Shown piece after piece: positions 35,645 through 42,302 of a stretch of DNA of 64,000 bases. Position 1 is the first letter of the stretch. The number at the start of each line of letters is the position of its first letter. The notes beneath the pieces are model-generated. The model saw nothing but the letters and a program-made list of their open reading frames with translations. It made no database searches and was not told the origin of the DNA. A program made the translations under genes and the position numbers. Source of the stretch: Tundrisphaera lichenicola (GTDB taxonomy: Bacteria; Planctomycetota; Planctomycetia; Isosphaerales; Isosphaeraceae); contig NZ_CP195106.1 of the NCBI RefSeq assembly GCF_051175385.1, positions 806,001 to 870,000 on the forward strand, written 5' to 3'.

Positions 35645-36793
35645 TTGAGCCATGCAACGACCGACGGCCTCGTCGGCCATTATCTCTCCGAGGAGATCGA
35701 CGCCGCATTCCTCTACCGGGAGCTGGCGGCGGTCGAGCCCGACGAGAGGCGTCGCGACCTGTTCCAGAGGCTGGCGGCGGTCGAGGACAAGCACGTCGAG
35801 CGCTGGGAGCAGGTCCTGGCCGAGCAGGGAGGCCGGGTCTCGACCGACCGGAAGCCGACCCGCAGGGCTCGCCTGACCGCCTGGGTCGCCCGGCGACTCG
35901 GGCCAGGCGCGGTCCTGCCGATGATCCTGGCCGAGGAAGGGCGCGAGGTCGCTGCCTATCTCAAGCTGGCCAGGGAGACCACCGACCCCTCGACTTCCGA
36001 CGCCGCCTCGACCCTCGCGGCCGACTCCGCCAAGCACGCGCAGGAACTGGCCCACGTCCTGGGCCGACCCAACGAGCCCTGGCATTCGACCGAGGCCGGG
36101 GGCTATCTCCGGAGCGTCGTCTACGGCTTCAACGACGGCCTGACGGCCAACTTCGGGCTCGTGGCCGGGGTGATCGGGGCCAGCGCCCCGGCGCATTTCG
36201 TGGTCATCTCCGGGATCGCCGGGGCGGTCGCCGACGCCCTCTCGATGGGGGCGAGCGGCTACCTCGCCGCCAAGAGCCAGGCCGAGGTCCACGATCACGA
36301 CATCGAGATGGAGCGGTCCGAGATCCGCCTCATGCCCGAGATCGAGCAGGAAGAACTCGCCCTGATCTACGAGGCCAAGGGCATCCCCGCCGACCAGGCC
36401 CGGTCGATCGCCGCCGCGATCATGGCCGACCCCGAGAAGGCCCTCGCCGCTAAGGTCCGCGAGGAACTCGACATCGGCGACCCCGCCGTCCCCCCGCTCC
36501 GCGACGGACTCGTGACCGGCCTGGCCACCGCGATCGGGGCGATCATCCCCATCCTTCCGTTCCTGATCACCTCCTCCCAATGGGCGATCTGGATTTCCCT
36601 CACCATCAGCATGCTGGCCCACTTCGGGGTCGGGGCCGCCCGGAGCGTCTTCACCGGCCGGGGCCTCTGGGCCAGCGGGCGGGACATGTTCCTCGTCGGA
36701 TTTGGAGTCGCCGCAGTGGGTTACGTCATCGGCCTCGGCCTGGAACAGGCGATGGGCGGTTTTGGGATGGCCCCTCCCGTCCCGGCACCCTAA
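35645..36793 (+). CDS. mbfA: Erythrin-VIT1 fusion (MbfA-like) membrane iron exporter
   Basis: This is a 382-residue two-domain protein. Residues 1-150 are a ferritin/erythrin-like four-helix domain with two iron-ligand half-sites: EEIDAAFLYRELA ... EDKHVERW (ExxH), and AEEGREVAAYLKLA ... SAKHAQEL. Residues about 160-375 are a VIT1/CCC1 domain with membrane helices: SVVYGFNDGLTANFGLVAGVIGA, AHFVVISGIAGAVADALSMGASGYLAAKSQ, then LATAIGAIIPILPFLI and the last two helices. Relatives export Fe2+ or Mn2+ from the cytoplasm and protect against iron and peroxide stress. The start codon is TTG 35645, after AGGAGCC; no nearby ATG would keep the first helix intact. Confidence 0.93.
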   Translation: MSHATTDGLVGHYLSEEIDAAFLYRELAAVEPDERRRDLFQRLAAVEDKHVERWEQVLAEQGGRVSTDRKPTRRARLTAWVARRLGPGAVLPMILAEEGREVAAYLKLARETTDPSTSDAASTLAADSAKHAQELAHVLGRPNEPWHSTEAGGYLRSVVYGFNDGLTANFGLVAGVIGASAPAHFVVISGIAGAVADALSMGASGYLAAKSQAEVHDHDIEMERSEIRLMPEIEQEELALIYEAKGIPADQARSIAAAIMADPEKALAAKVREELDIGDPAVPPLRDGLVTGLATAIGAIIPILPFLITSSQWAIWISLTISMLAHFGVGAARSVFTGRGLWASGRDMFLVGFGVAAVGYVIGLGLEQAMGGFGMAPPVPAP

Positions 36794-37576
36794 ATCGTTC
36801 GAGCGAGGGGCGTGTCCGGATAACCCCCGGATCGCCCCGAGGAGTTCCTCCCGGAAAAACGAACCCAAGGCCGGCGTAGCCCGCCGGCTCAAACTTCCCG
36901 GGAAAAACGAACCCAACCGACCCGCCCTACGTGCCGATCGTACCCCGGCTCGCGGATCTCCCCGCTCCCCGCGAGCCGACGCTGAGTACGGCTCGAACCA
37001 AGCCTTCCCCGATCGAATGCCTTCGATCTCCCCTCCTCTCGAGTTTGCCCAGGGCGTAGCAGGGTAACGCCCTCGCTCGCGACCTTCCAGGACAGTATCG
37101 CCGGATGTGGGTTCTTCCCATCGGAGCTTTCCTGGCTCCGCACAGGATTCGGGGAGATGGGCCGGGTCCCCTCGGTCGAGACGGGCTTTCACGCTTGATA
37201 CCGAGTGCGTAGCCCACCGAAACCGCCAGATTTGACGCGGAATCGGGTCATGACTACCTCACTGCCCTCATCTCCTTCGGGCTCCCCCGGATCGAGTGGA
37301 CGGGGACGCTGGCAGATCCCGGACGTGACGCTTGTTGACCAGATCGATCGTGCCCCGAATCTCCGATCATCATCTCCGGTGACGGCAAGCATCTCGTGGA
37401 TTTAAATAACCGGAATCGTTCGCTTAAAACATCGCATGTGATTCAAGCATCACACATGCATGGGCTTAATCCGGTGGCTCGGTGAGGATGTCTAACCGTG
37501 GGGCTGACGTGACTGGCGAGTGAACTCCCAGCGGCCCTCGACGTGCCAGGCTATCCCCCCTTAAGAGTCACCACAG
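36794..37576. other. Long non-coding stretch with two GGAAAAACGAACCCAA copies
   Basis: These 783 bp contain no convincing gene. At 36853-36868 and 36901-36916 the 16-mer GGAAAAACGAACCCAA occurs twice, 48 bp apart, with a hairpin GCCGGCG...CGCCGGC between them at about 36870-36888 that may terminate the mbfA-like transcript. From about 37390 the sequence is more AT-rich and probably holds the PEP-CTERM gene promoter. Some short frames exist but none has family features. Confidence 0.5.
36853..36916. repeat. Pair of ACGAACCC repeats
   Basis: The 16-mer GGAAAAACGAACCCAA is present at 36853-36868 and again at 36901-36916. The core CGAACCCA is shared with the tandem repeats at 60624-60719, so both may belong to one dispersed family. 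Confidence 0.6.
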
Positions 37577-38278
37577 ATGAACCGTCGCTTCTTCGGCCTT
37601 GCGTCCATCGCCGCCACGCTCTTAGCCTTCTGCTCCGGCAATGATGCTCGGGCCTCGTTCACCATCGACGCCGCGGTTGGCGGGGCTCCGACCGGTGTGA
37701 ATTATGTCAATTTCGATAATCTGAGCCTGGGTAACGCGGGTGGAGTCAGTGGCGGTGTCACCGTGTCGTTCACCGGGGACGGCCAGGCCGTCCAAGGGGC
37801 CGTCTCGGGCCTCTATGCCGCCCCGTTCCTCTCGAATAGCAACGGCGCGCCCTTCGGCGACCCGACCGTCTCCGGGCCGGACATGACCACCTACCTCTCC
37901 ACCGGCGTCGGCTCGGTCACCCTCTCGCTCCCCGGCCCGCAGAAGTACTTCGGCATGCTCTGGGGTTCGGTCGATTCCTACAACAGCCTGAGCTTCTACG
38001 ACTCCTCGAATCAGCTGCTCGGGACGATCACCGGCCTCGACGTGACCGCCGCCGCCAACGGCAACCAGGGCGTGAACGGGACCTACTACGTGAACATCAA
38101 CTCGACCGAGGCCTTCACCAAGGTCGTGGCGACCAGCGGCAGCTACGCCTTCGAGTTCGACAACGTCGCCTTCAACCCCTCGGCCGCGGTCCCCGAGCCC
38201 TCCTCGCTCGCCCTCTGCGGGATCGCGGGAATCACCGGCCTGGCCGCCTTCCGTCGTCGGCTCCGTCGGGTGGCCTGA
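37577..38278 (+). CDS. PEP-CTERM sorted exported protein
   Basis: This is a 233-residue exported protein. A signal peptide (about 1-26) precedes a beta-rich body, FTIDAAVGGAPTGVNYVNFDNLSLG...VTVSFTGDGQAVQG, which resembles other planctomycete PEP-CTERM proteins with a jelly-roll-like fold. The C-terminus is VPEPSSLALCGIAGITGLAAFRRRLRR: the PEP motif, a hydrophobic segment and a basic end. An exosortase-type enzyme should cut this tail and attach the protein to the cell surface; none is in the window. A strong hairpin follows the stop. Confidence 0.92.
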   Translation: MNRRFFGLASIAATLLAFCSGNDARASFTIDAAVGGAPTGVNYVNFDNLSLGNAGGVSGGVTVSFTGDGQAVQGAVSGLYAAPFLSNSNGAPFGDPTVSGPDMTTYLSTGVGSVTLSLPGPQKYFGMLWGSVDSYNSLSFYDSSNQLLGTITGLDVTAAANGNQGVNGTYYVNINSTEAFTKVVATSGSYAFEFDNVAFNPSAAVPEPSSLALCGIAGITGLAAFRRRLRRVA

Positions 38279-38309
38279 GCCGGATCGCATCGGATAGTGG
38301 GTTGTTTTT

Positions 38310-38343
38310 AAAGGCCGTCTGGCAACCTTGCCGGGCGGCCTTT
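38310..38343 (+). terminator. Terminator after the PEP-CTERM gene
   Basis: AAAGGCCG at 38310-38317 pairs with CGGCCTTT at 38336-38343, extended by GGCAA / TTGCC inside with a small mismatch. A short T run follows the 3' arm. It lies 31 bp downstream of the PEP-CTERM stop. Confidence 0.75.
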
Positions 38344-38425
38344 CGCTGCGCTTTTATTTGCGGCCAGGAGGGCGAATCAAGGGCCTGGCCGGTGTCGAAG
38401 TCTTCGGGATTGGGCTGGTCGGTGA

Positions 38426-38620
38426 TTAGCGGTATGGTGTCGCCGGCCCGGGTCTTGTACTTGCAGCGTCGAGGGCAAGGTCGTGCCTCTCGCCGGGGTC
38501 GGTTTCCGAGTCGAAGAGGTGGGTCTTGATGATCCGGGGATAGGCGATCCGCTCCCATCGTTCGGTCCGGACGGCTCGCTGGATCATCGCATAAGCGGTG
38601 AAGATCGCGTCGCGGCGTGC
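38426..38620 (-). pseudogene. C-terminal remnant of a sulfatase
   Basis: On the minus strand one frame reads FTAYAMIQRAVRTERWERIA, then YPRIIKTHLFDSETDP, then GERHDLALD, before a stop at 38428-38426. This is the usual sulfatase C-terminal pattern (a 'R.VR..RWK.I.YP....TQLFDL..DP.E..DLA' block). The catalytic half with the C-x-P-S/T-R site is absent, and upstream sequence is in other frames. It therefore looks like a decayed gene end, distinct from the intact sulfatase at 44581. Confidence 0.6.
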
Positions 38621-38886
38621 TCGGGTGGGAGAGTCGCTTGGGCCTCCAGTTCCTTGGCTTGCCGACGGATCTCGGCTCGAATTGTATTCCGATCTTCTTC
38701 CGAGGCGGTGGTCGCGAAACGCTTCAATCCGTCGCCGATGTTGACGAGCTTCTCGGTCAATGAACCTACATCCGGGGCATAAATTAGCCCCTGTTCTGAT
38801 CCGAGAGGAGAGTTGCCCGGCATCGGATCGAATCCCTCCCAGCCCATCACATTCAATGGAGTGCGGACCCGGCCCAATTCCGACAA
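38584..38886 (-). CDS. Small open frame of unknown function (doubtful)
   Basis: This 100-codon frame partly overlaps the sulfatase remnant. Its middle, LTEKLVNIGDGLKRFATTASEEDRNTIRAEIRRQAKELEAQ, looks like a normal amphipathic helical protein, but the N-terminal part is less convincing. No signal peptide or known motif is seen. It may be a small gene, or part of the same degraded region. Confidence 0.3.
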   Translation of the reverse strand: MSELGRVRTPLNVMGWEGFDPMPGNSPLGSEQGLIYAPDVGSLTEKLVNIGDGLKRFATTASEEDRNTIRAEIRRQAKELEAQATLPPEHAATRSSPLMR

Positions 38887-38930
38887 TCGAGGCTAATTTG
38901 CTCGACCGTCGGATCGGTATGGCTCTTTGA

Positions 38931-39116
38931 TCATCGGCGCTTGGCCGGCTTAGCCGGCTTTACGGAAAAGGCCGTGGGAGGACCAGGATCCTTCTTCCCG
39001 GCCGCCACCGTCGGAGGAGGCGTGACAATGGGCTTTTCCTCCCCGCAACCCGTCAGGGCTACGCAGGGTGATCCGGCCACCGCAAAGACGAGCACGAGAC
39101 GTAGCATTCTAGACAT
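38931..39116 (-). CDS. Small lipoprotein paired with DUF1559 (locus 4)
   Basis: This is a predicted lipoprotein of 61 residues. ATG 39116 follows AGGAAT and gives MSRMLRLVLVFAVAGSPCVALTGC, a lipoprotein signal with LTGC as lipobox. The mature part is Pro/Ala/Lys-rich (EEKPIVTPPPTVAAGKKDPGPP...KPAKPAKRR) with a basic C-terminus, comparable to the lipoproteins at loci 1 and 2. The frame is open to 39260, but that would bury the signal peptide. It lies 165 bp downstream of the DUF1559 stop on the same strand. Confidence 0.72.
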   Translation of the reverse strand: MSRMLRLVLVFAVAGSPCVALTGCGEEKPIVTPPPTVAAGKKDPGPPTAFSVKPAKPAKRR

Positions 39117-39281
39117 GTCTATTCCTGGAAGGTCTCGGTGTGGTGTCGATTTCTGCTCGATCGACCGGAGAGGCCTAGGATTTTCGGCGTCGGGATCGGT
39201 TGCTAAAATCGCGGCGATGCTCGACGCGCCGGAGGCAATTGCTCTCCGGCGCGGGCTCATCGGGACGCGTCCCGGTCGGGC

Positions 39282-40316
39282 TCACATCGAGTCGGCGCTG
39301 ATGACCTCGCCGCCGTTGGGGCTACCGATCGATCGCCAGGTGATGATATTGATCGTGTCTTTCGTGAATCGGACGCTGCCGTCCCCCATGAGTGTGTTCA
39401 CGCCGCCGGGATGGCGACTCCGCGAAGCATTGAAGGCCGGCGTGACGCCGTTGCAGGGCGGCACGTTGGGGCCCAATCCATAGGAGCACCAGGGGCGTCC
39501 CTGGGCATCGCCTCCCAACCCATCAGGGACCTTGGAATTGGGGGTGGTGTAGGTCATGAACATCGTGCAGTTCAGGTCATCGTTAAAAACGTCGCCCCGG
39601 TGATCGTAGGCTACGCCGCCGGCCGCGTTATATCCCATGATGACCTCGCCGCACAGGATCGAGTTGCTCGTCCCGTCGGTCATGTCGCGAATGCTGGTCG
39701 ATACGTTCCCCTTGAACGGTGCGCCGGTGAACATGAGGCCGTTCGGGGCACCTTGCAACAGCATCGGCCCGGTGTTCCAGGGATTGGGATAGCCCATTCC
39801 GCTCAGGGCGGGGTCGTTCTGGGCGAAGTGCGTATTGCCCCAGTTTGCCGCGAAGCTGCTCTTGCCTCGCGGATAGGGGGTGTCGGGTTCCTGGATGCTC
39901 GGCGAGTCGCTGGGGCACTGGAACGAAGCGACCTGGAGTCGAATGACCGTGGTATTCGCCGACTCGTAGAATTGCAGGCTGAAATTGATGGCGTTGAATA
40001 CGTTGCCTTGCTCGAGGTAAGGCAGGATGCTGAACGCCCAGGTCCGACGCTGTCCCGGCTGGGGGGCGTAATTATATCCGCTGCCCATTCGACCGATCGG
40101 GAATCCCCCCAAACTGTCATGGTAGTTGTGCATCGCCAGGCCGAGTTGCTTGAAATTGTTGACGCACTGGGTACGACGGGCCGCTTCGCGTGCCGCCTGG
40201 ACGGCGGGCAAAAGCAGCGCAATCAGCACTGCGATGATCGCGATTACCACGAGCAGCTCGATCAAAGTAAAAGCGCGCGCGAGGGCAGGCCGGCAAAAAA
40301 CCGATCGCTTCGTCAT
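39282..40316 (-). CDS. DUF1559 pseudopilin-like protein (locus 4 of 4)
   Basis: This is a 344-residue protein starting at ATG 40316 (MTKRSVFCRPALARAFTLIEL). The cleavage position is preceded by Ala instead of the usual Gly (RA|FTLIELLVV), which may affect prepilin peptidase processing. The core AVQAAREAARRTQCVNNFKQLGLAMHNYH and the C-terminal HPGGVNTLMGDGSVRFTKDT are standard. In-frame ATG 40373 exists but would lengthen the leader. Function as for the other DUF1559 proteins, not established. Confidence 0.93.
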   Translation of the reverse strand: MTKRSVFCRPALARAFTLIELLVVIAIIAVLIALLLPAVQAAREAARRTQCVNNFKQLGLAMHNYHDSLGGFPIGRMGSGYNYAPQPGQRRTWAFSILPYLEQGNVFNAINFSLQFYESANTTVIRLQVASFQCPSDSPSIQEPDTPYPRGKSSFAANWGNTHFAQNDPALSGMGYPNPWNTGPMLLQGAPNGLMFTGAPFKGNVSTSIRDMTDGTSNSILCGEVIMGYNAAGGVAYDHRGDVFNDDLNCTMFMTYTTPNSKVPDGLGGDAQGRPWCSYGLGPNVPPCNGVTPAFNASRSRHPGGVNTLMGDGSVRFTKDTINIITWRSIGSPNGGEVISADSM

Positions 40317-41055
40317 AATTTTCCGCCTTAAATAGAAATAGGAGGTGGGAGCGGTGATGATCCTATCATGCAAAGTTTCAATAATCCACTATAAATTTCT
40401 CAAATTCCGAGATCATCTAGAAATGTAACCGGGCTCATTGGAGGAGAGAAAATGCCGTCGAATTGCGTGTTTTCGGGGAGATCCGACTTTTTGGACACCA
40501 CGGATGCCCCGGGGAGATTATGGGCGAGGAGTTCGACTTGAATTCAGTGCGTCCTGGCCCTAAGTTATTAGTGTTGGCTCAATTAGGGGGAATTGGTCGG
40601 TATGCCGCCCTTCGGGCTACACGCGAACCACATGAACAAGCCGATCGCAATCTAGGATTGATTTGTGGCTCGCTCTGTCTGAGCAATTCATCCTTCAGCG
40701 GTCTTGGGGCGGCTACGCGGGAGTCGTCCGACGGGGCAACCAAGCCTTCCCACATCGGTCACGACTCGGGCCGGATCTACTGGGGTCTACCGAATGTATT
40801 CCCTTCGGAGGGACTATCGGATCGACTCCACCCTCGGGTCCGGCTGATCGTCCATCGCCTTCCGACGCCATGAGTACGTTAGTGTTGAATTTCATATTTT
40901 AATATGCGGAAATTCAACTATTCCGGCAGCGACCACAGGAGCGGGGATGCCGACGCCTTCGCCATCGAACGGTCGTAAAAGTAACGCATGGCTATTTATG
41001 CTTTGGTGAAGGAGAAATTGGAATGTCCGCTTTTCTGCTCGGAGTTCCCCTCCGT
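40317..41055. other. Non-coding stretch, partly AT-rich
   Basis: These 739 bp hold no gene I can support. Bases about 40340-40460 and 40870-41010 are clearly less GC-rich than the genome. A long frame on the plus strand (40463-40873) has no recognisable motif and a Ser/His/Arg composition typical of chance GC-rich frames. A 35-bp AT-rich inverted repeat lies at 40884-40918. Confidence 0.45.
40884..40918. repeat. AT-rich inverted repeat
   Basis: GTTGAATTTC at 40884-40893 is perfectly complementary to GAAATTCAAC at 40909-40918; inside them ATATT and AATAT can also pair. Such AT-rich hairpins are uncommon in this GC-rich sequence. It could be a terminator, a protein-binding site or part of a mobile element end. 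Confidence 0.6.
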
Positions 41056-41727
41056 TCAGGGCTTCGGACCGAGGGTCTCGCGGAGCTCTTTCGCCGCCCG
41101 GCGCATGGCCTTACGGGCGTGGCCCCCTTTGAGGTAGTAACCCGTAACGTCGAGCACGCCGCCGCCCGAGGCGCACGAAATGGCCGAGAGCTGCCGGCCA
41201 TCGGGACCGATCACCTCGGCCTCGACGAACCCGCCTCCGTTGAAGATCGGGCCGATGAAGACCGGCGCGATCACCGTCGCCAGCATCGCCGCGTTCAGGA
41301 TCGGCCGGGAGAGCTTGACGTCGGTTATCGCCGCGCGGACCCTCGCGGTATTCGGCCCGGGCTGGTCGACGACCGGCTTGAGCGTCCCAAGCTGTTCCCG
41401 CAACTGATCTTGCAAGGCTGATATCAACATCTGGCGGCGATTGAGGTTGCCCGACCCTCGGCTCGACTCGGAGACCAGCCATTGCACGGGCTCGATGTAA
41501 TAAGAATCGACCCGGGCGGCCTCGGCCGGGCTCGCATTTCGAGCCTGGTTCCGTTCCAGACCGAGGCCATAGTTGAGGTGGAACGGGTCCTTTTGAAGCT
41601 GCGAATAGTCGCTGAGATAGCCGCTCCGGGTCGGATGGTAAGAGGCGCAACCGTTGATGACAAGGATCGCGAGAAGGCATACGCAATGGCAGGCGGCCCT
41701 CCGCCCCAGACGCTCCGCGCTAGGCAT
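41056..41727 (-). CDS. DUF3313-like outer-membrane lipoprotein
   Basis: This predicted lipoprotein has 223 residues from ATG 41727 (MPSAERLGRRAACHCVCLLAILVINGC, lipobox VINGC). The mature N-terminus, SGYLSDYSQLQKDPFHLNY, is the DUF3313 signature 'GFL.DYS.L'. The body is beta-rich: YYIEPVQWLVS, VRAAITDVKLSRPILNAAML, FIGPIFNGGGFVEAEVIGPDG and a C-terminal KGGHARKAMRRAAKELRETL helix. DUF3313 proteins are usually small periplasmic or outer-membrane lipoproteins of unknown function. An upstream in-frame ATG at 41757 is possible. Confidence 0.82.
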   Translation of the reverse strand: MPSAERLGRRAACHCVCLLAILVINGCASYHPTRSGYLSDYSQLQKDPFHLNYGLGLERNQARNASPAEAARVDSYYIEPVQWLVSESSRGSGNLNRRQMLISALQDQLREQLGTLKPVVDQPGPNTARVRAAITDVKLSRPILNAAMLATVIAPVFIGPIFNGGGFVEAEVIGPDGRQLSAISCASGGGVLDVTGYYLKGGHARKAMRRAAKELRETLGPKP

Positions 41728-42302
41728 CGGTCCCGACTCCCTTCCTGTGGAGTGCATCCGTACGAGCGGTTCTCTAACCGAATCGGCTCAAACTTGCAAT
41801 CGACACCATCAAAATCGACGAGAGGGTTGTTTGGTCGTCCGGCCGTTTGCGAGGATCCACGAGTTTAGACCGATTGTGCGCTGTGATCGATTGGTGATCC
41901 TCAGCGGGTGCCATCCCCGCCCGGCAACCGGGTAACGTGGCCAACAATCTTGCAAACTCGCTGCTCAACCTCGAGACTACCATTCCCAGGGCAAGTCTTC
42001 GAGATCGCCCTGGCCGGGGCCGTCAGCCAGGCTGAGCCTCGCGGACGCGCCGGTATCATCCGGGGATGACGGCCCGATGGGGGCAGCCATGGCTCCCGGT
42101 ATCCGTCGTCCTCGGCCCGTCTTGAAAGTTCGTCATAGCTTTCAACCTTCACGTTTGCGGGATCAATTGCTCGCGACGGCTTATCGCCTGGTGAATGCGG
42201 CGTCCCATTCGGACCCCCGCCCCGATTCGACGGCGGATCATCCGGCCGACCGTCGACCCGCACCCGGCGAGCGCGACGCATCTCTTCCGGGGGGTCATCA
42301 CC
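41728..42302. other. Left flank of the recombinase, with a recombinase-end-like remnant
   Basis: These 575 bp contain no full gene. On the minus strand at about 41935-41962, one frame reads AASLQDCWPRYP, resembling the extreme C-terminus of large serine recombinases, and the DNA there (41935-41956) matches in inverted orientation the region at 43925-43946 inside the annotated recombinase frame (20 of 22 bases). Confidence 0.45.
41935..41956 (-). repeat. Left arm of imperfect inverted repeat flanking the recombinase
   Basis: Read on the minus strand, this begins TTTGCAAGATT and ends GCCACGT. The right arm is at 43925-43946 on the plus strand, with two mismatches in 22 bp. It may be an element end, or the sequence coding for the end of a second, lost recombinase copy. 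Confidence 0.6.

Noticed and set aside
40463..40873. Open frame of 136 codons on the plus strand
   Set aside because: Composition and lack of any family motif, signal or ribosome-binding site suggest a chance frame in mixed-GC DNA.
42195..42302. Longer recombinase N-terminus using an earlier start
   Set aside because: The added residues are Arg/Pro-rich and unconserved; the catalytic domain starts normally at ATG 42303.
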